This document shows positions 22,244-32,424 of a DNA stretch of 64,000 nucleotides, piece by piece. A program made the translations under genes and the position numbers. The stretch is from Agroathelia rolfsii (lineage: Eukaryota > Basidiomycota > Agaricomycetes > Amylocorticiales > Amylocorticiaceae): the NCBI GenBank assembly GCA_018343915.1, contig JABRWF010000007.1:1674001-1738000 (forward strand), given 5' to 3'. Below the pieces are notes generated by a model. That model did not search any database, had not been told where the DNA came from, and saw only the letters and a list, made by a program, of their open reading frames with translations. The stretch's first letter is position 1; every line of letters starts with the position of its first letter.

Positions 22244-23940
22244 ATGTCGAACTCGGTCGAGCCTGTACCAGATAAACAGGCATTCGATGCCTTGAAGGCA
22301 GGGCTTGATATTCTTCCTGACGACGGTGTCAAGATGGTAATCAATAGTGGTATGTCTTGACGTTCGATCTGATTTGTTTCACGTGCCTCTTATTGTCATC
22401 CTTCATTACAGGAAAAATTTATGGCAAGAATCCCAGTACAGGCAACTTGGAACTCTTGTCTCGTTTTTTCGAGAAATGCCCTGAGTATTGTGATAAGGTC
22501 TTCCTGGTCGTTAAAGGCGGCTTAAAGGCACAGTCTCACGATCCCGACTCCTCGTATCTATCTTCTCAGAGAATCTTCACCGCACGACGACTCATGTATA
22601 CCCCTTGTTAGTCCGGTGAACCTCAAACACAATATTGAATTGTCTCAGGGGTACGAAGTCGCTCGACATGTTTCAGTGTGCTCGAGTAGACCCCAAAATT
22701 CCCATCGAGGACGCCATCAACGAGTTAGCAATTTACGTAAAGAAAGATGCCTTCAAATATATTGGCCTGTCGAAGTGCAGTGCAGTCAGTTTGCGACGAG
22801 CAAATGCCGTATGGATAAAAAGCATCAAGAAACATGAAGGTAAATTAATCAATTATTAGGTACATCCAATCGCTGCAGTAGAAATTGAAACATCCCCATG
22901 GTCCATATGTGCCTGAGACCAAAGCAGATAACATACTTTTTTCTTCAGACCTTCCCCAAGATTCTATTTAATTTGGACTCACAAACAGTATTCGCCGCTG
23001 CCGCCGAACTGGAAGTGGCCGTACTTGGGTATCCGCCCCTCGGCCACGGCTGCTTGACGGGCACAATCACCAAGAGATCTGATATTCCAGAAGGGGGTTC
23101 TCGCCTGAATTTAACCCGCTTTAGAGATGATGTAAGGATGGTTAAGTGCCGTAGTCGTTGCCAATCTTACTAAATGGTTTTAACAGCAAGCTATTCAGCA
23201 CAACCTGCAGCTAGTTCAAAAGTTAAAAAATTGTTACAGCTAGGAAATATGTCACCCCTGGACATATTAGTATTGCTTGGGTGACGGCTCTGGGCGACAA
23301 GGTCATTCCGCTCCCAGGATTAGCGTACGTTGCCCCTTGTGTCCATCCTGGTGTTGCATTTCGATTAATTGCTTGTCATTTTTTCGCTTGTATAAAATCA
23401 AAGCGAGTGCTGGAAAACATAGGTGGCTCAGAGATCGTTTTGACTGCGGAGGAATATGAAAAGATCGACTACCAAGAGATCTAATCTTCCATAGGGGGAC
23501 TTCCACTTGAGCCCTACACGCTTGAGAGATGATCTAAAAATGACCAAATCCCATGGTCACCAGTAATTTTACTGAATGGTCCTAACAGGAACTATTCAGC
23601 ACAACCTAAAGCTAGTTGAAACGTTAAAAGTTGTTGCAGCTAGGAAGAATGTCACCTCCCAACAGACTGGGGTGGCAGCTCTGGGTGGCAAGATTATTCT
23701 GTTGCCTGGATCAGCGCGTGTTACACCTTGTATCCATCCTATAGCAACATTCTGATCATTTGCCTGCCTTCAGGTTATTCTTATATGGAAGCAAAGCGAC
23801 TGTTGGAAAAAGTAGGTGACTCAGAACTCGTTTTAACTGTAGAAGAGCTCGGAGGTTAACCACTGGCAGGTCATTGCAGCTCAAAATGCCAAGGGTGATC
23901 GCTACTTTCAAGTTGGTTTGCCATCGGAGCACTGCATGTA
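22244..23940 (+). pseudogene. Decayed aldo-keto reductase copy with duplicated 3' half
   Basis: Homologous to the intact reductase downstream but damaged. It begins directly at PDKQAFDALKAGLDILPDDG, with no recognisable HGLM-containing N-terminus. It then follows the family through KIYGKNPSTGNLELLSRFF, VVKGGLKAQSHDPDSS, GTKSLDMFQCARVDPKIP and GLSKCSAVSLRRANA. Damage: the intron after PDSS is cut to about 16 bp (22551-22566), shifting the frame; a 1-nt frameshift in the EISPWSY equivalent at about 22905 (stop after PWSICA); a frame slip in an A-run near 23225; and a premature end (EYEKIDYQEI) without the usual GDRYF end. A second, more degraded copy of the 3' half follows at 23500-23940. A gene caller could still splice short models here; function as a reductase is unlikely. 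Confidence 0.72.
23095..23940 (+). repeat. Partial tandem duplication within the reductase pseudogene
   Basis: Block A (about 23095-23480) and block B (about 23505-23900) are copies of the same reductase 3' region. Both contain a TRF/LRDD-type exon end, an ATTCAGCACAACCT element, CTAGTT-AAA-GTTAAAA, GCTAGGAA-AATGTCACC, CTCTGGG-GACAAG and GAAAA-AT/GT-AGGTG-CTCAGA. Block B lacks the codons for ISIAW but retains the late KGDRYF end that block A has lost. Confidence 0.7.
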
Positions 23941-24761
23941 TGGTTCAAGATGTACCTATCTAAATTGAACGTGTAGCTGTGGCCTATGATAATTAACCAT
24001 GTCGTCTACAATCAATTAGATCCACATAACTCTTCCATCATCTAAATACCCTTGGATTCGAGGAATCCTCACGCGCCTCATGGCTTCCTGAACAGTCAAG
24101 CGAGTGTAACACACAACCCCCAGTATGGGTATCGCGTGATCCCATGGCTGCGGCGGACAGCCTCCGCATAGCAGTTACAAGATTTTACAGGGACTCAGAT
24201 AAAGAAGAAAGTGCTTTGAATGTGACCAGGCAGGGAACCTCTTGGCGGACGGTCAGTCCTCAACTTGAAAGGAAAAGGACTCAGAGCTGCCAGTGCCAGA
24301 GATTGTCAAAGCACATCGCACTATAAAGTATCAGGACCGCATTACTGAGGTAGTACTACCATTGTCAACACATTGTTTGTGCTCAGGGAATTCGTAATAA
24401 GTATGTTTTGATTTTCGTTGGAAATGGCTATAGTGCCACACATATGTTACTAGTAATACTTTCTCCTCCACCAACAACTCTCCTCACTCTTCGTCTTGAT
24501 CTCTCCGATCATTTTTGCTGAGCATCAGATCTGAGGGACGCAGTTGTGTTTTTTTATATGTACATGTACCCTCAACTTCCGAGTTGCTAGTATGCTCAAT
24601 GCCCTTGAATGTGGGTATGACATCAATTTACCCACATCCCTGCCGATGTGCTCAAGATTTAAAGAGCCAGTGCTGCTTTTCGACTCGCATTCACTTTAAC
24701 AACCCCAAGTTGTTCACAGCACCCCATCATCCCTCCTACTACCAGGCTTTATTTCTTGATC
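23941..24761. other. Spacer between the two reductase copies
   Basis: Contains the promoter of the intact reductase. No convincing coding sequence; the small ORFs show no family pattern. Not obviously a transposon. Confidence 0.4.
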
Positions 24762-26417
24762 ATGAGCATTAGCAAGACATTCACTCTTGGTGGGACTGCA
24801 TCAGGCATAGTCGTCGCCAAGGTGGCTGTAAGTAATCTCTACATTATGCACATTTCGATTCATCCAACCCTAATCGTAATACTCACATCAGCATGGACTC
24901 ATGTCGATGACGTACGTAATGGAAATCAATACGTCCCGAGACTTCAATTAGCTATTAGTATTAACATACACCGTCGTTGTACAGCCTTAGTGGAAACCGC
25001 CCAGATGAAGAAACCTTTCCAGCTATCAAAGCCAGCTTGGATGCTGTTCCAGAGGGTGTAAAGATGATTCTTAATAGTGGTAAGCTTCTATGCTCTAAAT
25101 ATGCAAAGATAACTATCCTCATTTTTTATTTATTGATAAGGTGAATTCTATGGCCATCGTAAGTGCGGAACACTTGAGATCATCATATCCACGTGTCTAT
25201 ACTAAACTGCCATTGAAACTATTAGAATTAAGCACCAGCAACCTTGAACTGGTTGCCCGATTCTTCGAGAAGTATCCGGAGTATACGAGCAAGGCATTCT
25301 TGTCCGTTAAGGGTGGTCTCAAGGCTAGATCCTTCGAACCGGACTCTTCGTACGTCATATTTCGCACATCCAATCACTATACTCTCTGATGGAAAGATGC
25401 ATTTTCAATAAAAACTAATTACTGGCAACTCCACTTTAGCCCTGAGAATCTGCGTCGTAGCATCGACCTGATAAACGAGACTCTTCGGGGAACGAAGACA
25501 CTTGATCTATTTGAATGTGCTCGTGTAGATTCAAAATATCCTATCGAGGAAACCGTCAAGGAACTTGCCAAACTTAGCAAGGAAGGCAAATTTGCACACT
25601 TGGGCTTGTCTGAATGCAGTGCCGAGACCCTCAGGCGTGCCAATGCTGTAAGCACAATCAAACATACTATTTATTCAATGGTATTACATCTTAGACATTT
25701 TTCCGTTATAATAGGTTCATCCCGTTGCCATAGTGGAGATTGAAATCTCCCCATGGTCGTACGAAGAGCAGACGAAGCAAGGTAGGTATACTCATGATAT
25801 TCGGTTTCCGATTCCCCCACTAGTTACGCGCATACACCCTACTAACTCATCAAAACGAATAGTCATTGCCACGGCATCTGAGCTGGGGATCGCCGTCTTG
25901 GGTTACTCCCCTCTGGGTAGAGGATTCCTTACGGGCCAGATCAAGTCAGTCGATGATCTTCCAGAGGACGATTTCCGTCGACGGCTTACGCGCTTCCAAG
26001 GAGATGTGCGTTGTCTCACTATCTTTATAAATGTACAATCCCGTACATTTTATTAATCCCATATTACAACAGGAAATCATTAAAGCCAACTGGCGATTCG
26101 TCGAACTCTTGCAATCTATCGGCACAAAGATTAATCCCACATCCGGTCAGATCAGTATCGCTTGGGTGTCCTCTTTGGGCCCTCATGTCATTCCACTCCC
26201 TGGTTCCTCGTAAGCTACAATTTTCATGACATCGATGTACTAAACAATCTGATTGCTTATTAGGAAGCAAAACCGTACACTCGAAAACATCGGAGGTGGC
26301 GAGATCACGCTCAGCGAGGCCGATTTGGAGGAGATCAACAAGGGCATCGCATCCATCGACGTCAAAGGTGACCGCTACTACGGCGCGGACGAAAAGGAGA
26401 TGCATTTGTGGGGCTAA
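24762..26417 (+). CDS. Aldo-keto reductase, pyridoxal reductase-like (AKR8-type)
   Basis: NADPH-dependent aldo-keto reductase; the closest remembered group is fungal pyridoxal reductase, which reduces pyridoxal to pyridoxine. Ten exons (24762-24827, 24892-24911, 24985-25079, 25141-25158, 25226-25349, 25440-25647, 25715-25781, 25863-26005, 26073-26209, 26264-26417) give an intact 343-aa protein of normal family length. It starts [20 protein letters not shown]. The catalytic tyrosine is in NSGEFYG and the lysine in [32 protein letters not shown] and [20 protein letters not shown] build the barrel and NADPH site, and the end is VKGDRYYG. Exons 2 and 4 are only 20 and 18 bp. The decayed copy lies just upstream in the same direction. 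The true substrate is not shown by sequence. Confidence 0.88.
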
Positions 26418-27134
26418 TCGAAGGACCAGTAATCAATTCCAAGATAAATTCGGCCATGAATGGCCGGTTTGTGTGAATCTGTACTTTTACTCTTTGTGAT
26501 AGCGAAGCATTTAGTTATGTAACAAAAAAAAAAAGTGAATTTCTCAACGGTTTCTCAAGCAGTATTGTAGGAAAAAAGAAAAATTCGATGGTAGCATGAC
26601 AACTTGAATTGGTTCTATGAAACACGATAGAGAGGACAAGGGGTGGATATAGGGGTATTAAATAGAACATTAGGTAAAGAAGAAAAGAAAAGGAAAACGT
26701 AAGTGGGGCATGGAAAACCAAAGCTTAGAATGTAATGGAAGAATGAGCGTTTGACATACGGTATTTGTGGTATGTGGTGTAAAGGAAGGAGAGCAGCAAA
26801 AAAAAAATATTCCTCAGTATCATCATAGCAATCGTGAAAAGATTGAAGAACAGCATACGGAACGAGCAATCGAAAAAAAGAAAGAAAAGTGAGTGTTCCT
26901 TAAGGAGGTAGAGTAACTATAGGGAACGTGTGGTCATAATGAGAAAAAGAATACTCATGTGAGTAAATAAATGGGATGAAATGTACCGAAAAAAGCAAAG
27001 ATTGTTCCTGGATATCGTCGGCAAAAGATTAGGGAGCAAGGAGATATATGCGGTGGGAAGGTCATCCAGCAGCAGCGGTTCCTGACGAAATCGGCTTAGG
27101 ACGCAGTGATAGACGACGATATCTGTAGGGCCTT
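26418..27134. other. Convergent 3' flanks
   Basis: A-rich sequence between convergent genes; A-runs at 26522, 26800 and 26874 match 3' untranslated sequence. No gene seen. Confidence 0.5.
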
Positions 27135-30100
27135 TTAATCGTGATTCAGTGACGGATTCTTGACCATCATCTGACGGTAGAGGCCTACCCCAGAATCTTC
27201 AGACGGTACGGGGCTCCCAATCTGCTTGGGAATAGCCACCGCCGAAGCGACAGCATCTTTCGCTGTAGCCGTAGCAGGACGTGTGCTGCCATTCTGAGAC
27301 GTATTGCGCGACCGACCGGCGCTACCGCTCGTGGTGCGCGTGCTCACCATTCCTCCTCCCCATGGCGGCCGTGTGGTGGCGGCGACGGAGGCCTTCACAG
27401 CACCGTGGCCGTCGTCTGAAGTCGCCGGCCGCCTTGAGCTGGGCGTGGCTTGCGTCCGCCGACTGGCAGGTCTCATCGATCCTGACGCCGAGAGATCGGG
27501 GGACATCATCCGCGTGCCAAATTTGGCGTTGGCAGATGATTCTCGCCCATAGGAGGTTGCCCCCAGGGGAGACCCTCTCCTGGCCGGGTTCAATCCGGAA
27601 CCACCGATGCGGGGCTTAACGACGGGCTTTTGGATGGTGACCTTATCAGCGCCCCAGTAGGAGAAACTCATCTTGCTCTTCCTGTCAGAGTCGTCAGAGT
27701 CGCCGTCATCATCTTCGTCATCGTCTGGCATCGGCATCACTCGAGGTTGTGTGCTCAGGTGATGTTCACGTGCTCGTGCCACGCTAGTAAATAAAATAAA
27801 AAATGGGGCTGAACATTTGAACTGTGGTGGAGTCAAAAACCAAACTTACTCTTCCATGGAGACGACACCTTCCCGAGCTTGAACGGCATCCCCAATAGTC
27901 CATGTCTCGATCTATGATAGGATTGATTGGCCAATTGAAAATCATGAAAGTTGAAAATGCCAGCTTACCTTGATGAATTTATACAAATTTCGTGGTCTTG
28001 TCTGGCCACCTCGTCTTCCAGTGGTAGCATACTTTGCCTTGCCTTGCAGCTCAGGCAACGATGTAGCTCGCGAGTTGGAGCTAGAAACCAAAGGCACGGA
28101 GGTCGTCCCAGTCCTCTGACAGCGCAGCACGACGTCGTTGAATGTGACAAGCCATAAATCCTTCTTCCCACCAATGCCATTCACACCTAGCGCATCGCTC
28201 AGACGCTTGAATGAAGTCTTGCCTTTGACAGTACTACCCTTGGCGGATGCCGAGGGCGGAGTTGATGATGATCTCGACGGCGGAGATGAGTTAGAATTCG
28301 ACGCAGAGCCAGATACGGGGACAGGCTTCTCCTCGACCAGGAGACGCGACGGTTTAGGAACAGCAAGTTGCTTGATCTTCTCCAGTCCTTCAATGCGCGC
28401 GAAAGCATCGCGAGTCTTGTCCCGTTCTTCCTTTTGGATCTTCTCATCCTCAATGCTCCGTACGATCGTCTCGACCTCAGCGACCATCACGAGAGTGCTC
28501 TCGTACTCGAATGTGCTGGGATCGGTGTGGAAGAGGAGATTTTGGAAAAGTAGTGGGTACTTGAGGAGTCGTTGGAACGGCTTCGAGAGCGATATGGCCA
28601 ACCCGGTCTCGCCTTTGTCGGCCGCAACGTTCTCAAGTCGTTGCAGGAACTTGCACACTTTCAACCATTCCGCGGAGTCTTGGCCTTTGGGTTTCTTGGT
28701 CGCACTTGCAGTGGATAACGCGTTGTCAACTTGCTCCAGAGCACGTTCGAGATGGAGTACGTATGTAGCGTAGCCTTGGAATATGTGAGACTGTGTATTC
28801 AAGTTAAGAGTTAGAATAAGCTTAGAAGCGGCCTGTGTCTCGAACAACTCACGTGAGAAACAAACACATCCGCCAGGGACCTAACCAGAGGATATTGCTC
28901 TTCATACCTCTTCCTCAAACCATCACTCAACTTTATATGCCCATCCAAAATACGATTCTCGATCGTTTCCAGACAGATACGCAAGTCATCCGGTAGTTGA
29001 TGCGGTGCAAGAATGTCTTCAGGCTGTGCTGCGCTTTTACGAAACCTTCGAAGGACGCGAGAGCCCGTCAGGTTGATCGATGGCCCGCTTGTGCTGTTAT
29101 TTCTCGGACGATCTCGTTCTTCAGGCTCAGTCGATTGTCGGCCGAGAGAATGTGTGGACGACATCGCTGCCGCGCGGGGTGGGGCAGGAAGCGACTGATG
29201 GGAACGTGAAGGAAAAGCGACAGCACCGCCTGCACGCGTCTTCGTTGCTGTCGCGTGGTAAGGTGAGCGCGACGAACTTTGTTTGCCATTCCGATGTGCC
29301 GAGTAAGGTACCCCAAGACGATCTTCATCCTCGTCAGAGTCGGCTGATTCGCCGTCGATGTGGGGAGTCAGGGTTGTCGGCGTCGTTGGGCGATGACCAG
29401 CTGTCGGAGACATGAAACGTGCGGCAATCGGCAATTGTTCGAGCGACTCGACAGGTGATTCGACTCTTTGCGGGAAGTAATCATCATCGCCAAGCGGTGT
29501 AGGAGAGGTCGGTGCAGTGTATGGATGCAGCAGTGGTTCAATAAATGTCTCTCGTAGTTTAGATAATTCATTGACGTATCTAAAAAGAGGATGAGGACGG
29601 AAGGTTCAGATTCGGTGACAAATGAGATGAGCAAGCGAAGCTTCTATAGGACGGAAGCATGCACATGGCACACAACAAGGTTTAAAATGCACACGCACCT
29701 CTCCTCACTAGCAACGATTTCCCAAAGGACTTCCTGCCTAGTGCGCTCTCTCGAACCTAGATTAGAAACCAAGTCGTCTTCTGCGCCCTCACTCCAGGAG
29801 GCGGCTGCCAAGATGCGACTGCTGCTGTTGGACTGAGAATAAGGCGTGCCGGAACGCAACGATGCAGCATCCTGGTATCCACGTGAAGGTGTGACAGTGC
29901 GCGTTGAGTTGGCATGGATGCTGGCTTTACTGGAAGTTGTAGCGCCTGCTGCGGGCAAATCAGGCTTGGAGCTTGATGCAGAAAGAGAGCCGTTTCCCCC
30001 TGCCCCCTTTGTGTATGTAGCCTGAAAACGGGTGACGTTGTTCCTTGGGGGACCATTATCATGCCCGTTTGTAGACATCATGGCAGAGTGGGTGCTGTCG

Positions 30101-30528
30101 ACGGTATCCACACGCTCGAGAACATAAGGGGTGGGCGTTGTTGACGGAGATATGAATGCAACCTTCTTCTGCACATCGGTCGAGGCCGTGTGGGACATTT
30201 TGCGTGCAGCCGCGGATCCCTGTGAAGACGATGGTTGCGGAAGCGGGGTGCTCTTTGCACTCGAGTTTGCCAGCCTATCGGTGTCTCCCATGGCCGGCGC
30301 GATGTCGTCGATGGGTGGTGTGGGGAGATCTGCATCTGAGTAGATGGCGGGAAGTGGTTTGGACTCGTAAGCAGATGTTGGTCTTGAGGTATCTGTGCTG
30401 GGAGTGCTCTGGGAGGAAGACTCCTTGGGCGGGGGGAGGGAGAGGGACTCCTTTGGTGTTTTCTGGGGATCCTGGTCCCTGTCCTTCGAGGAGGTCGAGC
30501 GCTGGAGCCGTTGGAATAGGGCCTTCAT
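27135..30528 (-). CDS. RhoGEF with DH domain and PH-like region
   Basis: Probable guanine nucleotide exchange factor for a Rho/Cdc42 GTPase in polarity or wall control. Five exons (30528-29699, 29579-28853, 28790-27969, 27911-27850, 27783-27135) give 1029 aa. About 270 disordered Ser/Pro-rich residues come first. The DH domain starts ERTRQEVLWEIVASEERYVN and continues ELSKLRETFIEPLL. It is then interrupted by about 190 low-complexity residues and resumes LPDDLRICLETIENRIL and LADVFVSHSHIFQGYATYVL. The best conserved DH helix follows: LSKPFQRLLKYPLLFQNLL. A PH-like segment (KKDLWLVTFNDVVLRCQ) includes its own Ser-rich insert. The tail is Ser/Gly-rich. The true first ATG is at 30528. Which GTPase it acts on cannot be told. 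Confidence 0.85.
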
Positions 30529-31214
30529 CTGGGCCACAGGGCGACTCGAGCGTTGGACGTGGACTGGGACAGAGCTTGGGGGAGAGAGGGAGAGAGACTA
30601 AGGCTGGTACTGGGACTGAGCGAGAGAACGAAAGTCGTGCCCAGCGCCGCCCGGATCGGTTGCTTCCTTGCTCACTTGCCCTTCTTTTCCAGCTCCGATA
30701 GTCGTAAAGGAAAGGAATACTCTAATCATTATCATAAGTGTTATCAAACAGCAGCTGTTATATCGCCCAGGTGCACTAGTAGTCATCACTATAGAGATCG
30801 TAGTGAACAGAGTCGCATTGTTCATCTCAAGGAAACCGTGTCTGTCCAATTCAGTAGGGTGCTACCCTTGCCAGGGGCTAGTGATTCAGGGTATGGCATT
30901 ACAATGGGGCTCATTATCTATCGTAAATATATGCATGTGTAGACAGCCTCTGTTCTCAAACTCGTTATAGACATCACAGCACCATCTGATGCAGCAGTGT
31001 CAATCATACGAACGATTGGCTTGGGAACCTTTTGTGTATTGCATGGTGATCCATCGGTCATTACAACATCGTAGCCTGCTGCTACACGTAGGCCTCAAAC
31101 TCGGTCGCCGGCCACACTCGCAATGGCACGCCATTAGAGGAATCCGGCCATCCGGCAACAACTCGCCCATTGTGGAGAGGACTATTAGCATGGTCATGTT
31201 CAAGCCTGGACCAG
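30529..31214. other. Upstream region of the RhoGEF gene
   Basis: Starts with G/A-rich then T-rich sequence suited to a promoter and ends at the stop of the EF-hand-like gene, same strand. No convincing gene. Confidence 0.45.
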
Positions 31215-32021
31215 TCAATGGTCCATCTGGTTTAGGTCCTCATAGTACGTAAAAGAGAATTCGTGACTCTCGTCTTCTTCTCGTCTTGATGAGACAAGAT
31301 GCAGATTTCGGTCAAAACCGTGATTCGACTGCAAGGAAATTTAATATCGATGAAACGAATACAAGTATCCCTGGACACACCAAGTCATGCCAGGATTCTT
31401 CCTCATCGTTCTCCGTCTGTAATTGATATATTTGCAAGAAGCCCCGGAATCTATGACAATACAGGTCAGTATAAGAGCCTTCGTTTACCTCGACAAGGTG
31501 CTGCTTACGTCAAAGCACCTTCGTCGTTCACGTCCAAAAACTCAACCATTTCATCCTAAAGAACGGATATGATTTTTTTTTTCAATAATCACAAAAGCAA
31601 TGGACATCGATAAACAATAACCTTGGTTTCCTGAGAGAATGGTGCACCTGAATTGATACAAATAAGTTAAACGCATACGATACCTCGAGCGATGACGCAT
31701 ACCGTTTGTATCCCGTGCCCATGCATCTAACCCTTCGGATGTCAAATAAGCATCAGGTGGAGGCCTCAACAGTGTCTCGAAGGTTGGGGCTGGCTTCGGT
31801 GTGCAATATTTAGCAAATATATGTTCTAGACATCTCTCAAACTATACATATGAGGAAGAGATAGATACATATGGTTCAGATGTAAACGATAATGTTTGTT
31901 TACGCACAGCAGAGGAGATGGCCCCATCTTCGTCTAACAGTTGGACCCCAAAGTTTCGCCGACCTTGAGGTATTTCTGGGGTTTCCGGACGAGGAGAAAA
32001 GAATCTCTCAAAGCCAGACAT
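31215..32021 (-). CDS. 169-aa EF-hand-like protein, small six-exon gene
   Basis: Six exons (32021-31908, 31841-31703, 31647-31622, 31555-31509, 31450-31381, 31328-31215) join in frame to 169 aa. All five introns are GT-AG and 52-66 bp. The protein starts MSGFERFFSPRPETPEIPQG, then DEDGAISSAFERCLEHIFAK, PPPDAYLTSEGLDAWARDTN and PFSQETKDEMVEFLDVNDEG. Next is LTFRGFLQIYQLQTENDEEE and SWHDLSNHGFDRNLHL. DVNDEGALTFRGFLQIY fits one EF-hand-like loop and following helix, although acidic positions are incomplete, so calcium binding is uncertain. I remember similar fungal proteins ending DEEETWRDLxxHGFD but cannot name a function. It shares a 403-bp divergent promoter with prp28. No exon is longer than 46 codons, so it escapes simple ORF searches. 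Confidence 0.82.
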
Positions 32022-32424
32022 GTTTCAATTATCCGCTGGAAAGGCAGAGGTAAAGCTAGTAGTGATCGAGAGCGTTGGTCGTTCTAGGGGATACGCAAGT
32101 GCGATGATTTTTGAATCGGGTAAGCCAGGAAGATGATGAAGGAATAGAGATGCAGTTGTGTTTAGATGTGTAGGCCTATCCAAGAAAGCCTGAGACCTAT
32201 TCCCGCTGATACTGTGAACGATATTGCCACTGGCAAGCCCTGGCTAACACGATGCTCAAGAGAAATCTGGCTGGAACAAGCAAGCTGCACGGTTACGTAA
32301 TCCACCCAGTACCAATTCATTGCCAGACGACTTTACTTCAAGGCTTACAAGCACTCTTCATTTACCCCGTAGCTGCTTTGGAATTGCACTATCTGTATTA
32401 TCAGCTAATACACCGCTTATCATC
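32022..32424. other. Bidirectional promoter between the EF-hand-like gene and PRP28
   Basis: 403 bp separate the two divergent start codons, so both promoters must lie here. No canonical TATA box stands out. Confidence 0.5.

Noticed and set aside
24144..24326. 60-aa ORF between the reductase copies
   Set aside because: No similarity to the reductase or any known family and no supporting splice sites.
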